Source of the DNA: Zhengella sp020637775
GTDB taxonomy: Bacteria; Pseudomonadota; Alphaproteobacteria; Rhizobiales; Rhizobiaceae
DNA: 64,000 nucleotides
NCBI RefSeq assembly: GCF_041397485.1
Contig: NZ_JAWKWO010000001.1
Span: forward strand, 434,001 to 498,000
Direction: 5' to 3'
Part shown: positions 26,137-34,303 of the stretch, in pieces
How the letters are laid out: each line of letters opens with the position of its first letter
How positions within the stretch are numbered: the stretch's first letter is position 1
Notes under the pieces: model-generated
Told to the model about the DNA's origin: nothing
What the model saw: the letters and a program-made list of their open reading frames with translations, nothing else
Database searches by the model: none
Made by a program: the position numbers and the translations under genes

Positions 26137-27321
26137 TTACTGAGCCGTTTCTTCACCACCCGCCGCCTCGCTGGCCGCCTTGTTCGCTTCCGCTTCGCGT
26201 TGCCGCTCGACCTCGCGCCAGCGGCGGACATTCTCATTGTGTTCGTCCAGTGTGCGGGCAAAGACGTGGCCGCCGGTGCCATCGGCGACGAAAAAGAGTT
26301 CGTCGGTGGTCGACGGATTGGCCACGGCCTCCAGCGAGGCACGGCCGGGAATGGCGATGGGCGCGGGCGGCAAACCGTCGATCACATAGGTGTTGTAGGG
26401 CGTCGGCTTCTCGATATCCGACCGATAGATCGGCCGGTCCGACGGCTTTCCCTCACCGCCGAACAAGCCGTAGATGATTGTCGGATCCGATTGCAGGCGC
26501 ATGCCCTTGCGCAGACGGTTGATGAAAACGGCGGCAACACGCGGGCGCTCGTCCGCGACACCGGTTTCCTTTTCCACGATGGAAGCCAGCGTGACGAATT
26601 CATTGATATCGGTGACCGGAATGTCGGGATCGCGGCGCTCCCAGATGCGCTGGACCAATTGCTCCTGCGCCTTGCGCATGCGCTCGACAAGATCCTTGCG
26701 GGCGGTGCCGCGCTCGAACTTCTGCGTGTCGGCAATCAGGCTGCCTTCCGGCGGCATTTCGGCGGGCATGTCACCGGTCAGCACCTCGTTCTGCTCGATG
26801 CGCTTCATCACCTGTGCGACCGTGAAGCCCTCGGGCACGGTCAGCGAATAGAGGATGGAGCGGCCGCTCTTGAGCAATTCCATGATGTCCTTCATGGAGG
26901 CGCCGGCCTTGATCTCATATTCGCCCGCCTTCAGCGTGCCGTCATTGCCGAAGGCCCGGACCCCCAGCGAGAAGATGCGTTCATCGGTGATCAGGTTGCG
27001 GCGGGCGAGCTGGGCTGCGATCTGGCTCGTCCCGGCGGCCCGGGGGACGGTGAAGGTGGTTGCGGTTGCCGCCGGGCCGGGGGCGACAAATTCCTCACGC
27101 CCGAACCAGAGCGCGATGCCAATGGCAATGACCGCGAGAATGACGGTCGAAAGGACGAAATTGAGGAAGATGACAAACTGGTTGCGGGCCGCTCGCGAGC
27201 GGCGGGGCGGCGGCGTTCCCTGCTCGGGACGAAACGCCTGGCTGGGAGACTTGGGTACGATCGGGCCGTTTTCGCTTCTGCCCCCGTTGCGGCCAAACCG
27301 GTTTTGCGGCGTATCGTTCAT
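26137..27321 (-). CDS. mltG: Endolytic murein transglycosylase
   Basis: It cuts nascent glycan strands in the periplasm and is thought to set strand length. The 394-residue protein has a basic cytoplasmic head (about 1-48), one membrane helix (49-73), and a YceG-type domain. The catalytic Glu is Glu250 in ASIVEKETG, and the segment LQSDPTIIYG is intact. One oddity: the usually conserved PIANPG reads PIAIPG, with Ile324. It sits between yicC and fabF, the common rhizobial place. Confidence 0.94.
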   Translation of the reverse strand: MNDTPQNRFGRNGGRSENGPIVPKSPSQAFRPEQGTPPPRRSRAARNQFVIFLNFVLSTVILAVIAIGIALWFGREEFVAPGPAATATTFTVPRAAGTSQIAAQLARRNLITDERIFSLGVRAFGNDGTLKAGEYEIKAGASMKDIMELLKSGRSILYSLTVPEGFTVAQVMKRIEQNEVLTGDMPAEMPPEGSLIADTQKFERGTARKDLVERMRKAQEQLVQRIWERRDPDIPVTDINEFVTLASIVEKETGVADERPRVAAVFINRLRKGMRLQSDPTIIYGLFGGEGKPSDRPIYRSDIEKPTPYNTYVIDGLPPAPIAIPGRASLEAVANPSTTDELFFVADGTGGHVFARTLDEHNENVRRWREVERQREAEANKAASEAAGGEETAQ

Positions 27322-27403
27322 CGTCCTTGCGCCATCATGCCTGACTCATTTTCTTTCGAAACGGCCTTTTCGGCAGCCAATATGGCGAAAAGGCGGTTCG
27401 CCA

Positions 27404-28666
27404 TCAGCCGTCGCAGCGTCGGAACACCAGCGACGCGTTGGTGCCGCCAAAGCCGAAGGAGTTGGACAGTGCGACATCGATCTGGCGCTCGCGCGCCGTG
27501 TTCGGCACCAGATCGATGGCCGTTTCCACCGATGGCGTTTCGAGGTTGATCGTCGGCGGGGCGATATTGTCGCGGATGGCAAGCAGCGAGAAAATCGCCT
27601 CGGCCGCCCCGGCCGCGCCAAGCAGATGGCCGATCGACGATTTCGTCGAGGACATCGACACCTTCGACGCCGCATTGCCGAGCACGCGTTCGACAGCGCC
27701 GAGTTCGATCACGTCGGCCATGGTGGAGGTTCCATGGGCATTGATGTAGTCGATATCGGCCGGCGCGATATTGGCGCGCTTCATGGCCGCCTGCATGCAG
27801 CGATAGGCGCCATCGCCGTCCTCGGCAGGCGCGGTGATGTGATAGGCATCACCGGTCAGGCCGTAGCCGACGACCTCGCCATAAATCCGGGCACCACGTG
27901 CCCTGGCATGTTCCAGTTCCTCCAGGACGACGACGCCGGCGCCCTCACCCATGACGAAACCGTCGCGGTCCGCATCATAGGGACGCGAGGCGCGTTGCGG
28001 ATCGTCGTTGCGCTTGGTGGACAACGCCTTGCAGGCAGCAAAACCGGCCATCGAGAGGCGGGTGATCGGCGCTTCCGCACCGCCGGCCACCATGACATCG
28101 GCATCGCCCAGCATGATCAGGCGGGCCGCGTCGCCAATGGCATGGGCACCGGTCGAGCAGGCGGTCACGACCGCATGATTCGGGCCCTTGAAACCGTGCC
28201 GGATGGAAACCTGACCCGAAATCAGGTTGATGATGTTGCCCGGAATGAAGAAGGGGGAAATGCGGCGCGGGCCGCGCTGGTCGAGCGTCAGCGTGCTTTC
28301 GGCTATGCCGTCGACACCGCCGATGCCGGACCCGATCAGGACGCCCGTGGCACACTGCTGCTCATACGTCGCCGCCTTCCAGCCCGAATCGGCAATGGCC
28401 TCTTCAGCGGCGGCGATCCCGTAGAGAATGAACGCGCCGACCTTGCGCTGTTCCTTCGGTTCAAGGAAACGGTCAGGGTTGAACGTGTTGTCGGACCCAT
28501 CGCCACGCGGCACGATATGGGCGATCCGGCAGGCCAGATCATCGGTCTCGAACGCGTCGATCTTCCGGCAGGCGGACTTGCCGGCCAGGATCTGCTTCCA
28601 CGTGTGCTCCGCCCCCATGCCGAAGGGCGAAAGGAGGCCGATACCGGTGACTACGACTCGCCGCAT
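27404..28666 (-). CDS. fabF: 3-oxoacyl-[acyl-carrier-protein] synthase II
   Basis: It extends acyl-ACP by two carbons with malonyl-ACP. The 420-residue protein has the triad Cys170 (TACSTGAHA), His311 (NAHGTST) and His347 (SSIGHLLGAAGA), and Lys342 (STKSS). It follows acpP on the same strand, with 84 bases between. Confidence 0.97.
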   Translation of the reverse strand: MRRVVVTGIGLLSPFGMGAEHTWKQILAGKSACRKIDAFETDDLACRIAHIVPRGDGSDNTFNPDRFLEPKEQRKVGAFILYGIAAAEEAIADSGWKAATYEQQCATGVLIGSGIGGVDGIAESTLTLDQRGPRRISPFFIPGNIINLISGQVSIRHGFKGPNHAVVTACSTGAHAIGDAARLIMLGDADVMVAGGAEAPITRLSMAGFAACKALSTKRNDDPQRASRPYDADRDGFVMGEGAGVVVLEELEHARARGARIYGEVVGYGLTGDAYHITAPAEDGDGAYRCMQAAMKRANIAPADIDYINAHGTSTMADVIELGAVERVLGNAASKVSMSSTKSSIGHLLGAAGAAEAIFSLLAIRDNIAPPTINLETPSVETAIDLVPNTARERQIDVALSNSFGFGGTNASLVFRRCDG

Positions 28667-28750
28667 GCGAGACTCTCCATGGGTTCAGCGCTGAAACGGG
28701 AAAGCAGGCGCTGCGCGGGCGGCCGGATGCGGCCGCCCCGGCAACAGCAA

Positions 28751-28987
28751 TCAGGCCGAAGCCTTCTCGATATATTTCACGGCGTCGCCGACAGTCAGGA
28801 TGGTCTCGGCGGCATCGTCAGGGATTTCCACGCCGAACTCTTCCTCGAAGGCCATCACGAGCTCGACAGTGTCCAGGCTGTCAGCGCCCAGGTCGTCGAT
28901 GAAGGACGCGCCTTCGTTGACCTTGTCGGCATCCACACCCAGATGCTCAACGACGATTTTCTTGACGCGGTCTGCGATATCGCTCAT
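28751..28987 (-). CDS. acpP: Acyl carrier protein
   Basis: A 78-residue acidic four-helix protein that carries acyl chains on a phosphopantetheine attached to Ser37 in DLGADSLDTVEL. The length and motif are standard for the housekeeping ACP. The start at 28987 is the conserved MSDIADRV. The 146-bp upstream gap holds a 14-bp palindrome, so acpP probably has its own promoter. Confidence 0.97.
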   Translation of the reverse strand: MSDIADRVKKIVVEHLGVDADKVNEGASFIDDLGADSLDTVELVMAFEEEFGVEIPDDAAETILTVGDAVKYIEKASA

Positions 28988-29031
28988 GTCGGAACCCTCG
29001 ACTTGGTTTGAAAAAGGTGCGCCTTCGTTAA

Positions 29032-29045
29032 CGGCAGGCCTGCCG
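29032..29045 (-). promoter_or_regulatory. 14-bp perfect palindrome upstream of acpP
   Basis: CGGCAGGCCTGCCG lies about 45 bases before the acpP start. On the minus strand it falls between a possible -35 (TTGATT) and a possible -10 (TAACGA) spaced 17 bases apart, where a bound repressor could block polymerase. No regulator is known to me for this exact sequence. Confidence 0.4.
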
Positions 29046-29133
29046 GTAATCAAGCTGAAAGATGGCGGGGCGGCGGGAAATACCCAAAACTTCGGGGCTT
29101 GACCGGGCCGCCCGGCCAGCAAATCAGCCGTTT

Positions 29134-29871
29134 TCAGATCATCGCCATGCCGCCATTGACGTGAATGGTCTGTCCGGTGACATAGGCGGCGCCATCGGAA
29201 GCCAGCCAGGCGACAGCGGACGCGATCTCGTCGCCCCTGCCCATCCGCTTCATCGGAATCGCGCCCATGATGGCATCCTTCTGCTTTTCATTCAGCTTTT
29301 CGGTCATGTCGGATTCGATGAATCCGGGCGCGACGCAATTGACCGTGACGTTGCGGCTGGCAATCTCCTGGGCGAGCGACTTGGAGAAGCCGATCATGCC
29401 GGCCTTGGAGGCGCAGTAGTTGGCCTGTCCGGGATTGCCCGTGACGCCGACGACCGAGGTGATGTTGACGATGCGCCCGAAGCGGCGGCGCATCATCGGG
29501 TGGGTCAGTTCGCGGGTCAGGCGAAAGACAGCGGTGAGGTTGACTTCCATGACGGCATCCCAGTCGGCATCCGACATGCGCACGAACAGGCCGTCGCGGG
29601 TGATGCCGGCATTGTTGACGAGGATGTCCACGCCCTCCAGTTCGGCCTCCGCCTTCCGGCCCAGTTCCTTCACCGCATCGCGGTCAGACAGGTTGGCGGG
29701 CAACAGAACGACACGATCGCCGAGATCGGCGGCCAGGCTTTCCAGTTTCTCGACACGGGTGCCATGCAGCCCCACGGTTGCGCCAAGGGCGTGAAGCTGG
29801 CGGGCAATCGATTCGCCGATGCCGCCAGTCGCGCCCGTCACCAATGCCTTGCGGCCAGTCAGGTCGATCAT
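29134..29871 (-). CDS. fabG: 3-oxoacyl-[acyl-carrier-protein] reductase
   Basis: The NADPH-dependent reductase of fatty-acid elongation, 245 residues. It has the SDR motif TGATGGIG (12-19), NNAG (86-89), and the catalytic Ser139, Tyr152 and Lys156 (NYCASK). The start at 29871 has AAGGAA upstream. It lies 40 bases after fabD in a fabD-fabG-acpP-fabF order. Confidence 0.97.
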   Translation of the reverse strand: MIDLTGRKALVTGATGGIGESIARQLHALGATVGLHGTRVEKLESLAADLGDRVVLLPANLSDRDAVKELGRKAEAELEGVDILVNNAGITRDGLFVRMSDADWDAVMEVNLTAVFRLTRELTHPMMRRRFGRIVNITSVVGVTGNPGQANYCASKAGMIGFSKSLAQEIASRNVTVNCVAPGFIESDMTEKLNEKQKDAIMGAIPMKRMGRGDEIASAVAWLASDGAAYVTGQTIHVNGGMAMI

Positions 29872-29911
29872 GTTGCAATTCCTTTCGCGGTTCGGGCTTG
29901 GCCGGCGGCGG

Positions 29912-30853
29912 TCAGGCCAGCGCGGCGAGCGCGGTCTCGATGTCGGCCGGCGTGTTGACGGCAATGCCGGACACGGACTTGTCGATGCGCCGCGCCAGGC
30001 CGGTCAGCACCTTGCCGGAGCCGATCTCATAGGCGGTGCCGATGTTATTGGCTGCAAACCACTGCACGGTCTCGCGCCAGCGCACCCGGCCCGTCACCTG
30101 CTCCACAAGCCGCCCGGCGATCTCTTGCGGATCGGTCAGCGGCGAAACCGTGACATTGGCAATGACGGGCACGACCGGCGCCTTCTTCTCCACCGTTGCC
30201 AGGGCTTCCCGCATGGCATCGGCCGCCGGCGTCATCATGGAGGAATGGAAGGGCGCCGAAACGGGAAGCATGATGGCGCGCTTCGCCCCCTTTTCGCCGG
30301 CCAGCGCGGCCGCCTTCTCAACGGCCGGTTTCGCGCCCGAAATGACGATCTGGCCGCCGCCATTGTCATTGGCGATCTGGCAGGGGCCGATGGCCGACGC
30401 TTCCTGGCAGACGGCAGCGACATCGGGCTCTTCCAGGCCGATGACAGCCGCCATGGCACCTTCGCCCGCAGGCACAGCAGCCTGCATGGCATTGCCGCGG
30501 ATGCGCAGCAGGCGGGCCGTGTCGGCAATGGTGAACATGCCGGCGGCGCAAAGCGCGGAATATTCGCCAAGCGAGTGTCCGGCCACGCAGGCCGCGCTTC
30601 CCGCCAACGAAAAGCCGCGCGATTCCATGACCCGCATGACCGCCATCGAAACGGCCATCAGCGCCGGTTGCGCATTCGCGGTCAGCGTCAGCGTCTCTTC
30701 CGGCCCTTCCCACATGAGCGCCGAAAGTTTTTCGCCCAGCGCGTCATCGACCTCGGCAAACACGGCGCGTGCCTCCGGAAACGCCTCGGCCAGTTCCTTG
30801 CCCATGCCGACCGACTGGCTGCCCTGGCCTGGAAAAGTGAATGCAATGGCCAT
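29912..30853 (-). CDS. fabD: Malonyl-CoA:ACP transacylase
   Basis: It loads malonyl groups onto ACP. The 313-residue protein has the opening FTFPGQGSQ, the nucleophile Ser94 in GHSLGEYSA and the partner His203 in APFHSSMM. The start at 30853 follows GGGAG. It is the first gene of the fab cluster on the minus strand. Confidence 0.97.
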   Translation of the reverse strand: MAIAFTFPGQGSQSVGMGKELAEAFPEARAVFAEVDDALGEKLSALMWEGPEETLTLTANAQPALMAVSMAVMRVMESRGFSLAGSAACVAGHSLGEYSALCAAGMFTIADTARLLRIRGNAMQAAVPAGEGAMAAVIGLEEPDVAAVCQEASAIGPCQIANDNGGGQIVISGAKPAVEKAAALAGEKGAKRAIMLPVSAPFHSSMMTPAADAMREALATVEKKAPVVPVIANVTVSPLTDPQEIAGRLVEQVTGRVRWRETVQWFAANNIGTAYEIGSGKVLTGLARRIDKSVSGIAVNTPADIETALAALA

Positions 30854-31063
30854 GATAAACCGCTCCCTGATGAATGCTGGCACCTGTATCCCGCCCTCGT
30901 TGCGCAGGTGGACCGCGAAAGTCAAGCGGGCGGGGCTCTCACGGCTCCGACAGGAAAACCGCGCGCGGACAGCGGCCATGCCGGTTCCGCCACATTTTCG
31001 CCGCAATCCGGGCGTGTCGATTCATGCTTGCGCTCCATGGCGGAAGCGACCGGAACAGATTCC

Positions 31064-31342
31064 ATGAACAAGACACAGACCCTCCCCGACGCGCCGGCCG
31101 TTCCCGTGCGGCGCGTCGTCAACGCAGCCGTGATCGCCGGCGTGGCCGGAACGACACTTTTCATCGCCACCGAAGCCTATGCGGCGGCATTTCTTTCAGC
31201 ATGGGCCGTCGGCGGCCTCCTGCATCTGGGAGCGGTTGCCACGCTCGTTGCCGGCGGGATATTCGCCATTGCCGCAACAGCCGCCACCATTGCCGCCGGG
31301 CGCCTTGCCTGGCAGGCGGAAACCCACCCGGACAACAATTGA
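31064..31342 (+). CDS. Small membrane protein of unknown function
   Basis: A 92-residue protein with two hydrophobic helices (AAVIAGVAGTTLFIA and a longer alanine-rich one, about 50-82) and a short polar tail. It lies between the divergent fabD gene and the rpsF promoter. I recognise no family, and an alternative start at 31037 adds nine residues. The protein is a real-gene candidate because nothing else covers the interval and codon use looks like its neighbours. Confidence 0.55.
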   Translation: MNKTQTLPDAPAVPVRRVVNAAVIAGVAGTTLFIATEAYAAAFLSAWAVGGLLHLGAVATLVAGGIFAIAATAATIAAGRLAWQAETHPDNN

Positions 31343-31366
31343 CCGGAGCCGACCGGACGAACGGAC

Positions 31367-31394
31367 TTGCCACGGGCCGAAAAACCTGTATAAG
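31367..31394 (+). promoter_or_regulatory. Promoter of the rpsF operon with a long leader
   Basis: TTGCCA (31367-31372) and TATAAG (31389-31394) with a 16-base spacer. The leader to rpsF would be about 210 bases, long for a ribosomal protein gene, and contains a CCGC/GCGG hairpin near its 3' part. Autoregulation of rpsF-rpsR leaders by the S6:S18 complex is known in many bacteria; whether the motif is present here was not established. Confidence 0.6.
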
Positions 31395-31611
31395 CGCGCC
31401 GTTCTGCCGGTCATGGCCGGGGGTTGAACGGAGGGTTTTGTCCGTGTTCCGGGCAAAGCAGAAGCCAAAAGGTCTTCGGCCTCCCTTCCCGTCTCCGCTC
31501 TCGACCGCACCCAAGCGCCTTTCTTCTCCGCCAAACGCGGATGTTTCCTGGAAAGTCGCAGAGGCTTAGCCGCCGTGAACGGCAGACGAAACGGAAGAAA
31601 GGCAAGAGAAA

Positions 31612-32043
31612 ATGGCTCTTTACGAACATGTCTTCCTTGCCCGTCAGGACCTCTCCCAGCAGCAGGTCGATGCCCTTGTGGAACAGTACAAGGGTATCGT
31701 CGAGCAGGCTGGCGGTTCTTTCGGCAAGGTCGAGAACTGGGGACTGAAGTCCCTCGCCTACCGGATCAACAAGAACCGCAAGGCGTACTACACGCTCATC
31801 AACATCGACGCCCCGGCTGCCGCCATCAACGAGATCGAGCGCATGCAGCGCCTGTCCGAAGACGTGCTGCGCTACATGACGGTGCGCGTCGAGGAACATG
31901 AAGAAGGCGCATCCGCCATGATGACGCGCCGCGACGAGCGCGGCCCGCGCGGTGATCGTGGCGACCGCGGCCCGCGCGGTGATCGTGGCGACCGCGGTGA
32001 TCGTGGCGACCGTGGCGACCGCGGCCCGCGCCGCGACAATTAA
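31612..32043 (+). CDS. rpsF: 30S ribosomal protein S6 with an RGD-rich tail
   Basis: Small-subunit protein S6, which binds 16S rRNA together with S18. The first 100 residues are the usual ferredoxin-like fold (MALYEHVFLARQDLS, GLKSLAYRINKNRKAYY). The C-terminal tail, about residues 108-143, is built of RGD/RGP repeats and is encoded by an 18-base tandem repeat, copies at 31951, 31978 and 31996. Tail extensions are common in alphaproteobacterial S6, but the repeat makes this one prone to length change. Confidence 0.97.
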   Translation: MALYEHVFLARQDLSQQQVDALVEQYKGIVEQAGGSFGKVENWGLKSLAYRINKNRKAYYTLINIDAPAAAINEIERMQRLSEDVLRYMTVRVEEHEEGASAMMTRRDERGPRGDRGDRGPRGDRGDRGDRGDRGDRGPRRDN

Positions 32044-32055
32044 GGAGAAGCGACC

Positions 32056-32304
32056 ATGGTCGACATCAACCAGATCCCGACCCGGCGTCCGTTCCACCGT
32101 CGCCGCAAGACCTGCCCGTTCTCCGGCGCCAACGCGCCGAAGATCGACTACAAGGACATCAAGCTCCTGCAGCGCTACATTTCCGAGCGCGGCAAGATCG
32201 TGCCGTCCCGCATCACGGCCGTCAGCCAGAAGAAGCAGCGTGAACTCGCCCGTGCGATCAAGCGCGCCCGCTTCCTCGGCCTGCTGCCCTACGTGGTGCA
32301 GTAA
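32056..32304 (+). CDS. rpsR: 30S ribosomal protein S18
   Basis: An 82-residue small-subunit protein partnering S6. It has the family segments CPFSGANAPKIDYKD and GKIVPSRITAVS followed by the basic KKQRELARAIKRARFLGLLP. It is 12 bases downstream of rpsF and is followed by a strong hairpin. Confidence 0.97.
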   Translation: MVDINQIPTRRPFHRRRKTCPFSGANAPKIDYKDIKLLQRYISERGKIVPSRITAVSQKKQRELARAIKRARFLGLLPYVVQ

Positions 32305-32316
32305 GCAGACCGTTCT

Positions 32317-32344
32317 GGCCCGGCGGCTCCGGCCGCCGGGCCTT
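32317..32344 (+). terminator. GC-rich hairpin after rpsR, partial terminator or attenuator
   Basis: An 11-bp perfect stem, GGCCCGGCGGC (32317-32327) and GCCGCCGGGCC (32332-32342), with a TCCG tetraloop but only two Ts after it. It lies within the rpsF-rpsR-DUF2232-rplI cluster, so it more likely lowers read-through or protects the upstream mRNA end than stops transcription fully. Confidence 0.65.
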
Positions 32345-32439
32345 CACAAGGCCCCGCGTGAACGGCGCGCGGACGCCACGCTCAAGACCGGGTTGGGGAC
32401 ATGCTCCCCTAACTGCTTGAAGAGAGCAGGACAGCGACC

Positions 32440-33396
32440 ATGACGAAGAAGCAGACCATCGCCATTGGCGCCGGCGTCCTTGCCGGCCTTGCCGCAGCCG
32501 CGCTCTCGGCCGCGATGAGCGGAGGCATGGCCTTCCTGTTCATGCTTTCTCCCCTGCCGCTGATGCTGGCCACGCTCGGCTTCGGTGCCGCGTCCGGCTT
32601 TGCCGCCGCCGTCACCACCATCGGCGTTGTCGCCGCCGTCGCCGGAACACTGGGCGCCGTCGTCGTGGCCGCGGTCATCGTCTTTCCGTCCATGCTGGCG
32701 GCGCAATTGGCCAACCTGGCCCGGCCGGCAGAGGAAGTGGGCGGCCCCGCCGGAAAACTCGTCTGGTTCCCGCTGGCCGACATCCTGTTCTATACCGGCC
32801 TTGCCGTTGCCGCCGGTTTCATCGTCACCGGCATCGTGCATGGCTATGGCGACGCCTTCGTCGCGGAACTTGCCGCGCGCCTGATCGAGGCCATGCGGCA
32901 GGCCGATCCGCAGCTTCAGCTTGGCGAGGAGCAGCGCGGCCAGATCGTGGCCATGCTGGCAACACTGGTTCCGGCACAGCTTCCCTGGGTCTGGGTCTGT
33001 GTTCTCGTCGCCAATTTCTACACCGCGATGGCCTTTGCGAAACGGGCCGGGCAATCGCGGCGGCCGGACGACATCTGGCCGCTTTCGCTGCGCATGCCGC
33101 GCACGGCCTTGCCCGTCTTCGCCGGCGCCATGCTGCTGACGATCGTTTCCGGCCCCCTTGGCCATGTCGGCGCTGCCGTCTCCGGGGCCATGGCCGCGGG
33201 TTTCATGCTGGCCGGTTTCGCCATGCTGCACGACCGGTCCATGGGCAAGCCCTGGCGCCCGGCGGCGCTTGGCGCTGCCTATCTGGCCGCACTCTTCTTC
33301 ATTCCGGTCCTGTTCATCTTCGCGCTTGCAGGACTGACCGACACGCGCAGGCCGGCCGGCATGTCCGACGCCGGCGGTCCGCCTCCCCTTCCCTGA
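32440..33396 (+). CDS. DUF2232 domain-containing membrane protein
   Basis: A 318-residue protein with about eight hydrophobic helices and alanine/glycine-rich segments; short loops carry the few charges. It matches the DUF2232 (YybS-like) family by its place between rpsR and rplI, where many alphaproteobacteria have it. The function is unknown; the arrangement suggests some tie to translation or growth rate, which is inference only. Confidence 0.82.
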   Translation: MTKKQTIAIGAGVLAGLAAAALSAAMSGGMAFLFMLSPLPLMLATLGFGAASGFAAAVTTIGVVAAVAGTLGAVVVAAVIVFPSMLAAQLANLARPAEEVGGPAGKLVWFPLADILFYTGLAVAAGFIVTGIVHGYGDAFVAELAARLIEAMRQADPQLQLGEEQRGQIVAMLATLVPAQLPWVWVCVLVANFYTAMAFAKRAGQSRRPDDIWPLSLRMPRTALPVFAGAMLLTIVSGPLGHVGAAVSGAMAAGFMLAGFAMLHDRSMGKPWRPAALGAAYLAALFFIPVLFIFALAGLTDTRRPAGMSDAGGPPPLP

Positions 33397-33425
33397 ATCC
33401 AAGTATCAACGAAAGGAACACGACA

Positions 33426-34034
33426 ATGGACGTCATCCTGCTCGAACGCATCACCAAGCTCGGCCACATGGGCGAGACCGTGAAGGTCAAGGACGGCTAC
33501 GCCCGCAACTTCCTGCTGCCGCAGGGCAAGGCGCTGCGTGCCAATGCCGCCAACAAGGCCCGTTTCGAGGCCGAGCGCGCCCAGCTCGAAGCCCGCAACA
33601 ACGAGCGCAAGGCCGAAGCCGCCAAGATCGCAGAGGGCCTCGACGGCAAGACCTTCATCGTCGTTCGCGCCGCCGGCGAAACCGGCCAGCTCTACGGCTC
33701 GGTCGCCGCGCGTGACGTGGCCGACATCCTGGCCGGCGAAGGCTTCACGGTCGGCCGCAACATGGTCAACCTGAACCAGCCGATCAAGGCCATCGGCCTG
33801 TCGGATGTCGCCATCGCCCTGCACCCGGAAGTGGAAGTCACCGTCACGCTGAACGTCGCCCGCTCCACCGACGAGGCCGAGCGTCAGGCGCGCGGCGAGG
33901 ACCTGACCTCCGCCGAGGCGATCTACGGCGAGGACATCAACGACGCGGCCCGCCCGGATGAATTCTTCACCGGTGACGAGGAAGGCTACGAGGAAGGCGA
34001 GGCTGCCGCCGAGGAAGGCGACGAGAACGCCTGA
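33426..34034 (+). CDS. rplI: 50S ribosomal protein L9
   Basis: A 202-residue large-subunit protein with the N-terminal rRNA-binding domain (MDVILLERITKLGHMGETV, GYARNFLLPQGKA), the long connecting helix and the C-terminal domain. It has an acidic C-terminal tail of about 45 residues rich in Glu and Asp, common in rhizobial L9. A strong terminator follows. Confidence 0.97.
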   Translation: MDVILLERITKLGHMGETVKVKDGYARNFLLPQGKALRANAANKARFEAERAQLEARNNERKAEAAKIAEGLDGKTFIVVRAAGETGQLYGSVAARDVADILAGEGFTVGRNMVNLNQPIKAIGLSDVAIALHPEVEVTVTLNVARSTDEAERQARGEDLTSAEAIYGEDINDAARPDEFFTGDEEGYEEGEAAAEEGDENA

Positions 34035-34059
34035 TCGGCCTGCCGGCAGATCATCCATG

Positions 34060-34093
34060 CGCCCGGGCCATGCTGCCCGGGCGTTTTCGTTTT
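34060..34093 (+). terminator. Rho-independent terminator after rplI
   Basis: A 9-bp perfect stem, CGCCCGGGC (34060-34068) and GCCCGGGCG (34075-34083), with a 6-base loop, then TTTTCGTTTT. It closes the ribosomal operon before dnaB. Confidence 0.88.
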
Positions 34094-34303
34094 CCGGCCC
34101 CGTCAACCTTTACCGGCAAGGCGATTCGCGACCGCGGACGGTCAAGCCCGGACGTCCTGAATCGCGGTTTCGGTTTTCCCCAGCCTGTGATTATCGTGGG
34201 TATCCGAGACATGGCACGATTCCCGGCGGCAGACGCTTGCGCGCGCGGGCAAGCGGGTTAAACCGGTTGTGGACAGGCAGACAGACAGGGTGGATGAAAC
34301 GCG

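Noticed and set aside
34070..34261. A 63-codon frame between rplI and dnaB
   Set aside because: It begins within the rplI terminator, lacks a ribosome-binding site and has no protein-like pattern.
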